Of a DNA stretch of 64,000 nt, positions 27,997-39,697 are shown piece after piece. Below the pieces are notes generated by a model. The model was not told the DNA's origin, ran no database searches, and saw only the letters and a list, made by a program, of their open reading frames with translations. Where the stretch lies: positions 18,099,411 through 18,163,410 of the forward strand of contig NC_090132.1 in the NCBI RefSeq assembly GCF_040581485.1, in the 5' to 3' direction. The DNA comes from Linepithema humile (lineage: Eukaryota > Arthropoda > Insecta > Hymenoptera > Formicidae). How positions within the stretch are numbered: the first letter of the stretch is position 1; each line of letters opens with the position of its first letter. The translations under genes were made by a program, and so were the position numbers.

Positions 27997-30329
27997 CACA
28001 GTGGAATGTAGGTACTTGCCCCGCAAGAGAATGCCGGTGAACATTGCCCCGCGGGCAAAATGTCACGTCGCGTCTGTCGCGTGGCCGCTCGGTGACAAAG
28101 GCGTCCCCACCTGGGATCTACGGTGCTTAGCACCTTCACGATTTTACGGGAATTTGGGATACGATCTCTCGAGAGATTCGCGCTGTTATGCTGAGCGAGT
28201 CGGCTAACGACGTCAATCTGGGTCAAGCGATATCGCATTAAACGTGTTAATCGGCCTGAAAAGTAGCGAGCGTGATAACGTTCGTTGATGCTACTAATTA
28301 TTGTGCACAGTGATGAGATTAAAAATATTTCTTTTTTAGAAGAAATTGTATGAAAAACCTCATTTTTATTATAATGTGCAAAGTAATATATTTTAATGGA
28401 ATTTTAATATATAAATACGATTTTAAATAATTTGCTCGAGTAAATTAAATGTGCAAATATTCTAATTAATATTTTTATTTTCATGATAGTAAGATTGAAA
28501 ATGAATTTAACACACATACATATTATCGGACCGCTGTTCTTGTAATGGCTGATTGATATGTGTGGCAGAAACTGATACATAGAACTGCAGTATCGTCAAA
28601 TGCACTCGCGAAAAGAAGTGTTGCTGCGCCATCACGTCATTCTGATCACATAAAATGAAACCATTGCTATCTCTGATCGATTTTAACGTCAGCCACGATC
28701 GACGTGTAATTTATTTGAAATTTCGAATGATATGAAAAGAGTTCGTCACATAGCTAAAATTAAATAGATTTAGTATCAAAGAATTAATATCAAATGATGG
28801 TACTTTTTGATCACAACTTTGCCTTGTTAATTCAGATCAAAATAGAAAGCAATTTATATTGAAAACTAAGTATGTATAGAAACAATTATACTTCATATTA
28901 AAAAATACTGAATAAAGAAACGAAAGCAAGAAATGCGCGTAATTATTTACAATACACTTCAGAGTTGACATGCTAATTATGAAAAAAAAAAACCGATATT
29001 ATTTGCATATATCGCAGTATGATTAAACGATTCAAAACACGTGTAACTTAATGAGTTGGCAATAATTACTCGTCAAACTTCTTGATACGAATTATCATTT
29101 CGATTCTCGTGATTTATATCAATGCTAAAAAATAATACGTCACTAATAATAGCGCATTTCAATCGAGTAGAAAATACCAAATTGGATGACGTCGATCAGG
29201 CAAATCGCACGTCAAAGTGAGATTGTTTAACACGTAGCCGCATTCTCCCTGAAACCTGCCCTAGATACGAATGTAGGACAGGTCACCTGCATCCCGTCGG
29301 GGTATCCCGGATAACTGCAGAGCGTGCGCGTATTGGCCGCGGTGCAGAACGTGCTCACACACGAGAAACGCTGTTATGCGCCAATATCGAATTTATCATG
29401 TATCCAATTTACATCTCAGTTGATATAATATTGATGCAGGCGCATCGACAAATTACGAACGCAGATTGAAATATTTAAGAACGATTTGCAACAATAAACG
29501 TCATTTAATCCGCAATCGCTGCGACCGTTTGCATTATTACTCATTATTGTTGCAGATGCATCATGCCCGCGCGATATTTCGTAATCACTAGTGCGTATCG
29601 CGATAAGCGTAAAATAGCAATGTCACTGTTAAATGTAATACGATTAAATGCTTGATTAATATGCAAGAACGGTTAAGGCTATAAATTACACACATTTAAA
29701 TGTGTATTTCTACCTATAGAGATGCGCGATTATATAGAGATGTTATTTCAACTTCTCGATAAAGATATTTCTATCGGATAAGAAAATTCGTAGATAAAAG
29801 TTGACTCGCTAAGCTGCATCTTATATATCGGCGTAATGAAAAATCAATTGTGCCGTCGTAAACTGGTGATATTCACTTTAAATATGCTAATGCATAACGA
29901 CTATCATCATTCTACGATGTTTCTTTCTCAAATTGCTTTTATCAATACCTCTCATTTTTAAAAAATAAAGAAAGTGTCGCCTTTTATTAACTCGTTATAA
30001 AAAAAATACATAAAATTTGCAGATAAAATATTTTTTATTATTAATAAAAGACGAATTTTGATAAAATTAAATGCTACAAAATTAAACTAAATTGAGCGAG
30101 AAGGAGTTAATTCACTAACCGCTGTTTTGACGACGAGTTAGTATTCTAGAGTTAATTTGTTGTTTCAGTTAATTTAACTAAAATATTGATAAATTTTATT
30201 ATATCAAAGGGATAGAGACAACAGGGATGAAGTTATTTTGAGAATGATATTTGCGTCACTATTTAAAATGTCAGATGAGACGCTATAAGTACTTAAGCGA
30301 TTGGGGTGGATATTTATGAAAACACTCAC

Positions 30330-30429
30330 CTCAGGATTGCAAATTTTATACTTGGTAGTCCAGACTCTCCCTTTACACGGTTTACGCCTGCATCGACGCT
30401 GCTGCCGTGAGATTCCGCCACCGCACGTC
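30330..30429 (-). CDS. ADAMTSL exon 3: body of TSR1
   Basis: This 100-nt exon has acceptor ttttacag before GACGTGC and donor CCTGAG followed by gtgagt. It supplies one base to the split Arg codon and then 33 codons. The sequence starts TCGGGISRQQRRC, passes RRKPC and ends KYKICNPE. With exon 2 this makes CTRTCGGG, which matches the protein O-fucosyltransferase 2 consensus CxxS/TCxxG. Five of the six TSR cysteines fall in exons 2 and 3, and the sixth is the PC at the start of exon 4 (CNPE|PC). The repeat is strongly basic (RRCRRKPCKGR), which would suit binding to heparan sulfate or another acidic matrix partner; that binding is inference. Confidence 0.95.
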
Positions 30430-32422
30430 CTGTAAAACAAGGGAGAATTTATCAACAAATTAAATACAATGACTTTGAGCTGTGTTTTCGAATGTCTTTC
30501 CCAGGCACGCTTATCCAATAAACTTTTCATAATCAAGGCACGCTGAAATCGTCAAGAGTTTAATTACATTGCATCACCGCGCGTCGGCGCGACGCGATTA
30601 GTTAATTCAATTTACTACTTCACGCTAATTTCATGAGCGATCTTTATTCGCTGAAAATTGCGTTACTCTTCAACAAGTATAAGTTGGTCCCGCTCGAGAG
30701 TGGTGTGAAATACATTCGCCAGCAAAATGAAAGTGTCATTTATGACGTAAAGTGTTCTTGCTAATTATATCTATACGTAAATTGAATTTTTCTACTTAAA
30801 CAACTTTAAATATCTCTATAAAATTCTGTTAAATTCGAACTCGCGAGATTTTATTACGGCCAAAATTAAGTATGACTCGGTTGAATTGAATTATAACTCA
30901 CGACTGTAATTTTATTCCAGTTTTATATGTTTGATAATGTGTGGAAATTGAAAAAAATGACCTGTAAATATCTGTAAAATTGCTCCATTATACTATTTCT
31001 TCCGTAAACAAACAACACTCGTTCTGAAGTTTCAAATAGAACTATAATTCGTAAAAAGCAATTATGACGCCGCATCGAGTAATTTTTAGAAAGAGTGAGG
31101 TTAAGAAATAGAAAAAAAAAACGAAACGAATAAAGAATGATCGTAAAATATTTAAAAAAACGGACGCAAAGAAGATAAATAATTACATAAAAAGTATCGA
31201 TGAAGTATTTTGTTTCGACTATGTCTATTATGTATGTTCATGGACACTTTTACTTGTTCACGTAAAAACGATTTATTATCACATTAGCTGATTATTATAG
31301 CAGTAATCATTATTAAGCACAATCGATCAGGATTTGGGCCAAATTTTGGAAAAGTTGATATCGATTACATTATTCGGATAGCAATTATCTGCCTTGAACA
31401 ATAATTGACGCACAAACAATTAGTTGATTGGAACAATTATTACGACGCGGCATACGTTATATGCATACGCAGATTAATCTCAATTACGAAGCTTTATAAT
31501 TACAAAGCCCTAATATTATATGTAAAAATAAATTTTTTAATTGCTCTTGTCGTGTAATAGAATAAATATAATGTACAATAAATCTATTCTCAATTGTCTA
31601 ATATTATTGATTTTATAATTGATTTACTTGAAAGAGAATAGACAGTAATAGCTTTTTCTATTACAGCATTACTAAAATAGATAATAATGATTAATTACAT
31701 CATTAATAATAATTATTATTACATATTTTGTTATTTTCACGATATCGCGCAAGTTATAATAGAGAAGAAAGCTCACGAAGATATTTGCAGGTGGCGTGGA
31801 AACATCAATAAGTAGAGTACTATAGATCACACAATAAGCTTTTCCGACCGAGTGCAGTTCGCAAGTTGTAAGTGTCATAAATTGCTACGTCTCGCAGTTC
31901 GAGCCACTTCCGTATAACTGAAAAACGAGCGAGGTGAGTCGAGAACAAACTTATTGCCGATGGTGGCCGCCAAAATGAGTTCCGGAACGCTTAACATTCT
32001 GGCTGTGCTACCGATGGGACTCAATATTAGAACCGCACGAAACAGGCGATGAGAAATCGTGGGTTTGGATCATGCCTTGCATGCAGAGGGCCGATCACCG
32101 TGAAGATGCCCTTTGTCATACGGCCACCAAACAATACGAGCGCAGCGAATATGCCATTCTTCGTGTATCGCGGAATTTCGTTCGTCGAAAATATCGACGA
32201 TCTCTGTGTCGAAAAATAGGACCTTTTGTCCCGCATGTGTACGGATATATTATTAGAAATGCTTTATTAGTTCACGAACGAAATATTGAACAATGAAACG
32301 CGAACTCTTTTCATTTTTAATAAATATTTTTAACTCTAGTTAATAATAAAAAAAAAATTTAGTGGAACTGTGAGATTTGCAACGTTAAAGCAATATTCGC
32401 AGGTTAATAGTTAATGACTCAC
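30430..32422 (-). other. Intron between exons 2 and 3 (1,993 bp)
   Basis: This intron interrupts the TSR1 codon for Arg in phase 2. It is AT-rich, with no open frame or repeat of note beyond short A/T runs. The patch at 31,900-32,240 is somewhat GC-richer. Confidence 0.85.
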
Positions 32423-32475
32423 CTCGTGCATGGCGACCACTTCGACCATGGTGACCATTCTCCCCAGCCAGCACT
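32423..32475 (-). CDS. ADAMTSL exon 2: tryptophan motif of TSR1 (53-nt microexon)
   Basis: This 53-nt exon enters in phase 0 and leaves in phase 2. Its acceptor is ttccag before AGTGCT, and its donor is ACGAG followed by gtgagt. It encodes SAGWGEWSPWSKWSPCT plus two bases of an Arg codon. The WxxWxxWxxC pattern (WSPWSKWSPC) is the N-terminal strand of a thrombospondin type-1 repeat. In this family such tryptophans are C-mannosylated and stack with arginines of the repeat. The split codon is completed by exon 3 to give CTRTCGGG, which proves the junction. It lies between a 20.3 kb and a 2.0 kb intron and is too short to be found by open-frame length. Confidence 0.93.
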
Positions 32476-33999
32476 CTGGAACGCAAAACGAAATGTTGGG
32501 TTAGCATTTGTCGTACATTGACAATACAAGTAGGTTAATGACTTTAACTATTACATGCTGTCAAAATTATAAAATTATAAAATTATTTTACATAGAATAT
32601 GTCTTTTTATTGAAATTCCCAAGTTTCTCGTCCTTATTTTTACGTTTTATTTGCAGAATACATCAAGTCTTAGTGATTAGTACTCTCATTTCTACGTGAC
32701 CTCAATTATCTCAATGACATTCAATGCATATTTAAAACGATTTTCCTCCGTAACGATGCTTTGTCGGAGAAGGAGGCATTATTCTGCCGACTTGAGTTGT
32801 TTCTCAACGCACTGCACCATTGCCCTCGTTGTAATTCCCTGTCCTCTATTGTCGTACTTTTATTTCGCCCATAAATGCGTCATCCGAGACTGCCAGCAAT
32901 AATAAGCTTCTGTAATAGTGTTCCAGTGAAACATAAAACGCGTTTCAGACACTGTGACGCCTATGCGTATCGATCGTCTTATTCCGACCAATAAGTTCAC
33001 GAATAAACGTGATAAAAATTTAACCAGAGTAGCACCCAGTTGTGGAAATTCTCAGCACGTTTCGGCGTCTAAACCGAGCAGATTTCAAAAATTCACTTTC
33101 ACCTCGTGGGCTGAGAGCAGTCGTAGCAAATTCGTGTTCTGATATTTTATAGTAAACGATCAATGGTAAATGTGCGCCGACTTCGGCCTATCCAAAAAAT
33201 CACGAAAATGGAACGCGTAAAACTAAAGAGAAGATCTCATTTTATTAACATATAATATTATAAACATATTTTTTTTATTTGACTACGTTTTCAGTCAAAT
33301 TCTCACATTAAAAGTGAATTGTAAAAACCGAAATTAAAAAAAAAAAATATATATTTTTTGTTTTTGGAAACAAATTGAGAATATAAATAATAACACGTGG
33401 CTATTTAATGATAAAAAGAAACAAACGGCTGTAGTCACATCCTAAATATATTCACGTTTTTTTTTCACCATTTCCGCATTTGAGGCAGTTAAAATTCTCA
33501 CATGCAAGATGCCTCGTAAACAGTTAAAAATGTTGGAATTTGCGAGAGAGTTATATCAGCTGCAGGTCGTTAAAGTACCACCTCTTGAAACGGCGTGCAA
33601 AATATTTCCCTTGATTTTGTCTCGATTGCTCTCACACTTTACCTAAAGTTTCTGATAATAAGCCGGCGCATCGGCTTCCCGCCGGGAAAAAGGATAACGA
33701 TGGGGCAATTAATCCTTTTTATTCGAGAACTACCTTCGCTCGTTCTCTTCGCGTCGTACCAGCTCGTGTTACACACAGAAGGGCCGAGAGAGCATTTCGA
33801 TGTGTTACGTTAACAGCTACCGGCACTTTCCATGAACTCCGCCGTAGAATTTATTTCCAAGCTGCTTCTTCTCGCTTCATCCGTTCACTTTTCTTCTACT
33901 GTCGCTTTCGTTACATTTACACTTCACATCTGCTTTCACGCACGCTTTTTAACACTGGACCGCAGCGAATAAGAGGCAAAAGGCAGAACGACGATACGA

Positions 34000-34037
34000 A
34001 AAGAGAGAAAAAGAGAGAGAAGGAGAGAGAGAGAGAA
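34000..34037 (+). repeat. GA-rich microsatellite
   Basis: Interrupted GAGAGA units, all purine except at the edges. Confidence 0.85.
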
Positions 34038-36026
34038 TGATGTACAGGTGGCAACGAGGAAAACGTAGAATTGCTTTAGCGGAAAAAGCTAGAAAGCTTT
34101 TAACGTGATTCCGCCATCGGTTGTTTTATTCGGCATTCCGTCCGATGAATAATGTCGGCAAGTCGAACGAGCTACGATCGTCACAGGAAATTATTGGTGC
34201 ATCGATCTTGTGGAGAGTCGGTTCGTTGTAGTATCGCCGTTTGCACGCTGCATGAATCATTTTCAAAATGCAAACCGTCGGCTATTATCCCGTTGATCTC
34301 TTCCGGTTCGCAGACACGGCGATTTCTATCTGCGATCAAATAGCTCTTATGTTGGGGCTGCAGCGAAGTAACAACGATCTCATAAAAGTAATTGCGTCAT
34401 TTCTGCGTTGTTTTCTCTCGTAAAAAGTCATGAGTGTGCGACAAAATCGCGAATAAATCTCGAGAAAAAGACACGATTTTTAAGCACTTGCGTATTTAAT
34501 AATTATAAATATATAAAAGATAACAGAAAGAGAGAAATAATATATATATCTGTTAGCAATAAAATACATAAATAAAAAAGAGATATAAATAAAAAATTAA
34601 ATTAAATTAGATTCTAGAAGAAGTGTTATAAAATATATATCTATGGCCGAATAAATATATATAGAAATGCAAATAAATTCTCGTATATACTTCTGTACAG
34701 ATTCATAAATTTCGCAAATATAAATATCTACGTGAGTGGAAAAATAGCCGTACCGATTCCGGCATTGTCTCGAAAGAGTGTCTGCAATGCGGTGTTTCGG
34801 TCGACGTTCCTGCAAATCCAAATGTCATCGCTATTTACGATGATATAATGATACATCAATATATACATTTATTTTTTCCGCGCGTCGCTTTGGTTTCTTT
34901 GTCAGTGAATATTTTTAGTAGATATCTGAACAATTTTAATTGCCTTAAATCAGTTTTCTTCTATTTTTATGCACATTTTATCCCAAAAATTAAGATTTAA
35001 TATTATAAATTATTAAAATAAAAGAGATCTGTTAAAACTGACAGACAGATCTATGGAAATTAATAGAAACAGCTGCAATTATATGTATATATATATATGT
35101 ATATATTAAAAGCAAAGAAACAAAATTGACACTTTATAAGACAAGTCAAATCTATTTCTATCAGAATAATTGGAACTATATAAACTGTCAAAAACTGTTA
35201 GAACTTTACTACAGCGAATGAAATGCACTTGATTTAAAATAATTATAGAATAGCAAGATTTCAAAATATACCGCAGTTTAATAAATGTACATGCTGTGGA
35301 CTGTTCATTGTATTTTTTATTACAAACTAACTTCCTTTACTGACAAGCAACTTGCAGAGAAACTTCTTCAAAACAAAGAATAGCAAAAAACAAAGTATGA
35401 GTCGTGTTATATTATGTGTCAGTCATTAAAAGTCACTGAAGACACGAGTTACAGCATGGAATTAAATCCCGATGGGAGTTTAAATGATTATTCGGATTCA
35501 AATGCTCCCGCATCATCTGGAATTGCGATCTCTCGCAAATTGGCATCGCGGAGGAGAGGGAGCAGTGATAGCCCGATAGGCGATCTCTCATTCCGCAATG
35601 CGGGCTTTCGTCGTGCCCTATATAGGCACGGAACTGGCCCAGTCGCTGTACCACTCTAATTTGGCACTTTTATATTCCTATGGGAAGGTTGATCGGCTGG
35701 ATAAATCTCGTCCAGAGACCAAGCTTTTATATACGGACTCATGTCCACACAAAGGACGTTCCTTCCGTAATTCCATTGGAGCCGGTGGTGATTATAGGCG
35801 CAGCGAAATATGTAAATTGAGCGTGAAAGCGAACGATGGCCGCAAACGCGGAATAAATGCAACGAGATGAAAAATGTTAATATCCATTATGCGGCTCTCA
35901 AATGTTGGCAGGAAAGTAATTTCGTTTTTTAACATTTTAAACTTGTGCAAAATAATTAAAAAATTGTTCGGTAATCGGCATTCGTTCTTTCTGCCGCTCC
36001 TCGGGATGTTAGCTGTGGATCATTAT

Positions 36027-36257
36027 GGGTCGGTTGTTCCAAGTTTTTGATACATTTTACTTCTCACTTACCTAAAATAATTATCAGTAATCCTTACTCG
36101 GTGATTAGAATGCCGAGTAAGATTATCACTTGCTAATAACAATTTAATCTGTAGATAAACTTTATCAACAGATAGAACGACAATTACTGATATTTATTGA
36201 TATTTATTTTAGGTAACAAGAAGATAAAGTCTACCAAAAAGTTGGAACAATCGGTCC
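36027..36257. mobile_element. MITE-like inverted-repeat element (231 bp)
   Basis: The two ends are imperfect inverted repeats about 65 bp long. The left end begins GGGTCGGTTGTTCCAAG, and the right end read on the minus strand begins GGACCGATTGTTCCAAC. Both continue through matching blocks TTACCTAAAATAA and ATCAGTAAT, with small gaps. Inside is a further stem CTTACTCGG/CCGAGTAAG (36093-36101 and 36113-36121). There is no coding frame. The shape fits a small non-autonomous DNA transposon. A target-site duplication could not be fixed, so the superfamily is unknown. Confidence 0.72.
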
Positions 36258-37015
36258 TATTTGTTTCAAGACCAACAAACTGCCAGAACAGGATTTATCG
36301 CTTAAAATAAAATCGTCCAAATAAAACTTCTTAAATCAAAGTTGTCATATTCGTTGTTTTATTACCGTATCACTTCAAAACACATCGCAAATATTTTTCA
36401 AACAAGTTGCTGCATTTATACTTCTTTTAAACTCGTAAAGCATAATCGAACGAAAACACACTTTATCGGATGCCATGATTTCTCTCTTAAAGAGTTAGTT
36501 TTACATTATTGAATTGTCGAGTGTGCATTTTTCAGATAACGAATCATATATTTACAATAATCTCGTTAAATTATAATCATATAAATGAATAAAAAATAAT
36601 GCCTAATCTTTAACTTTGATTCCAACTTCGAAAACAAAATCACTTTTCCAAACGTAACATATACATATGTAATAAAAAAGTTGAAAAAAAAGTGACATAA
36701 AAATAGGAAAAAAATAATGAGCTTTAAATCATCAAAACAATACCGCAGAAATGTACACTGTAATATAAACTTTACATAATACTATTAGTAAACTACCATC
36801 TGAATATGGCAAGAAGTGCATTTCTCTCTTCCGTGTTCTCTCACTCTAATCGCTGAGGGAATAAATCTCGACTGAAAACGCAAGTACTGTTCATCCTCAA
36901 CGCCTCCTCCAGTTACACAAACATATTACACCCGGCTATGTAAATGCACATTCCGTATGTGCGTTGTACATTGGGTGGAAACAGAAGAGAGCAAAGAAAG
37001 TCAGACGGTTACGAT

Positions 37016-37068
37016 TGAGGACGAGGAGGAGGGCGAAGGGAAAGGGGGGGTAGTGCGAAGGGGGGAGT
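37016..37068 (+). repeat. Purine-rich G-run tract
   Basis: Runs of G separated by short purine linkers. 37031-37050 reads GGG, CGAA, GGG, AAA, then seven G, meeting the classical G-quadruplex pattern on the plus strand. Confidence 0.75.
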
Positions 37069-39677
37069 TTGCTGCAGAGTAACAGGCTCACTATTCCCAA
37101 TTCCCACCCAATCTAAAATCAATCTTAGTTCGTCCTCTTAGACGAACTGGAAGTGAGATTCTAAAGGGATCGGCGAAGAGAGAGGATAAGAGAGGGCGGA
37201 TGGAGCGACGCGGGAAGAGGGAGGGGTGGACCGATCACTTTTAAGCAGCGTTGTGCAAGTCTGCATTATTCAAACTCTACCGCCGAACTAGGCGGCTTCG
37301 CGAGCACCCTCTAAGGAACACCCTTCTGTCTTACCCTAACGTCAGCCCTCCGTCTTCACGTTTCACCTCCTCTATCGTCATTTCATCCATTTTCGTTCCA
37401 GTGATCCGTGACATTCCGTCTTCGCGTCCTGATTTTTTTTTTTTCAACCGCAGTGGCGCAGCAACGCCACTTCCTTCGACAACTGTATTTGTATCTCGAT
37501 ATTTCATACCCGCAACAGCTATTTATTCCATCTTTATTCTCGGATTTATAGTTTGCTTCCAAAAGTCTACGTTTCTTTTCGTTCTGTTGCCGACTTAATG
37601 CGATTATAGTGTAATATTTTCCTTTCGCTAATATTATTTTTCACATTTTTGCTCATTTGCTTTCCCAGTCACATTTCCCAGTGACGTTCGATTTATACCA
37701 CTCGGTCGAAATCAATATCAAGCGTCAGTAAACTCGTAGACCCTTCGGTAAAAAGAACTTTCCTCGTTAAGATTTCAGAGAGATATTCACGGATTTCGGC
37801 TGGGCGCTTTCGATTTTCTCAAAGTACATCCCTCGATATCGGTCAGCTTTTATGTCGCGCCACTTGCGACTCGTGCATTTGCAGTTTTCTCGTTGCAATT
37901 TCTGCGGCTCTGCCGGCAGAGCCTCTTGATTTTCTCAATTTCGGACGCTACGTAAACACCCGGAAACAACCGTAAACAGCCGTAAACCCGGCTGCGCTGC
38001 CGCTGCTACTGCTGCTTGCTTCACCAGTTTCTGCCCCCGTAATCCTCACGCGCGCTCTAGTCTCTTAATTTCCCTCGTCTTGAGCGTAAGGCAAACAAGG
38101 CCGCATGTATAAACTCGTTCATATGCGCGTATACAAGAGCATCGCATAATGAATGCCTCGACGCCTTTCGTGTCCATCATTTTATGCGAGGTGTTGGAGT
38201 GCATCGAGCTCGTTGCGTCTTGCGCAATGACGGTGCATGATGGTCGTTCGTGACTTTACCATGCTAGAGCAAGAGCAGCGTTTAAGCACGTACCCTCATC
38301 TAACTCTTCTTGAAAGCGAGGGTGGTTTAGTGTTAACTTAATAAGTTACAAAATTTTATACGCTTTTTGTCGAATTTTTAGAAATGAGGTGTTATTTCTC
38401 GAAATGCATAGCACGGTGTGTGTGTGTGTAATTATATTATATTTTTACATTTTTAAATTAATTGATTATGTTATTTTATATTTCATAAAAAATGCAGAAA
38501 CTCTATGTAAAGATAAAATATAAATATTTTGTGCAGTATATATTAAAAAGTACGATAAATTATAAAATATAATAAACGAAACTAAAATGTAATACATGAT
38601 TTTATCAAATACATTTTAGTAAACAGAATATCAAGTTTATAATTATTTTTAATGTGTTTTATAAAAAAAGTAGTTTTATTTTGCAAATGATTTTTCTGGT
38701 ATCATGATTTGATGCAGTTTTTACGTAAAAATAACTTGTTCATTCAAAAAGAATTAACCTACATTTATTCCGGGTAGATGCAATAAAGTAAATGGAAGGA
38801 TTTATAATATGGGCAGCAGCAGCGTGACAGCGGGTTAAATCGTAGATTTACTTATCATTATATTACGTCTATGTATAATACAGGAAGCGCCATTCCCGAA
38901 ATGGATATATTTTCGGGATAAACCGATTCGCGCACGTATATCACTCTAAAGCTATTCTCAAGGTGAGATGTTTATGGTGGCAAATTATGATACATGGAGT
39001 TGCCATCGGATTCCGTAGTTTATATATTAACGTCGACAGATTTACGAAATGCACAATCACGGCCAAAAAGAGAGAAGAGTGGTATTAAAAGAACCGCGTA
39101 ATAGGCTTAGAAAGACTGATGTCTTAAGTGGGATAAAGAAGTAAGCCGTCGAAATAAATCTCGTAGAGTTCCATTTCGAACACGGGCAAGAGTGCTGTAT
39201 CTCGAAATGAGATGTTTTGCGGTATCTGTATAATATACTGTGCATGTGTGCGTAGCGGCGTTAATGAATCTCCACGTGCACAATAAAATGCGATATGAGA
39301 TAGTAACTTCTCTTTTCAGAGACTACTATACTTAAAAGAGATTTATTCATCGCGTGAATCTATGTTTCACAATGAAGAAACCGACAACCGAGGAAGTAAT
39401 TTTCATAACAATAATGTCCGCAGTATATACCCATCCGGCCCTACTGATAGACAAGTATAAAAAGGACAAAGGCTGCTTCTTCGTATACGTATTTCGTATG
39501 CTATTATGGATAATAACTTATTCATAAAAATCTCCATAACGGCGCTACAAGATGCAGTCACACCCACTTATTTTCTTCCACGTCGTAATTAATAGATGGT
39601 TGTCTCTTATTGAATCTTTCTTTTTTTTCATGAATAAAAGATATAATCATATTACATCCTTTAACATCACATAATAT

Positions 39678-39697
39678 AAAAAAAAAAAAAAAAAAAA
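39678..39697 (+). repeat. 20-A homopolymer
   Basis: Uninterrupted A run after ataatat in the exon 1-2 intron. Confidence 0.9.

Larger units (their letters stand above)
9194..30329 (-). other. Intron between exons 3 and 4 (21,136 bp)
   Basis: No exon is needed here, because CNPE|PCEK joins in phase. It contains a C/T-rich tract (10084-10113), a fold-back element (11714-11893), an alternating CG run (16245-16275), interleaved inverted repeats (19467-19629), a diverged duplication (23991-24056 and 24639-24728) and a GT-rich tract (27958-27996). GC-rich islands near 15.0-15.5, 15.9-16.4, 22.1-22.5 and 27.8-28.2 kb stand out from the AT-rich background and may be regulatory. No nested gene is convincing. 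Confidence 0.8.

Noticed and set aside
27777..28238. 153-codon minus-strand open frame
   Set aside because: Its middle is translated GT/CA microsatellite (CAHTRTHAHT). There is no recognisable domain and competing frames overlap.
34597..34821. Acceptor-like site and minus-strand frame that could be an extra ADAMTSL exon
   Set aside because: Exons 1 and 2 already join in phase, no good donor follows, and the peptide has no family motif.
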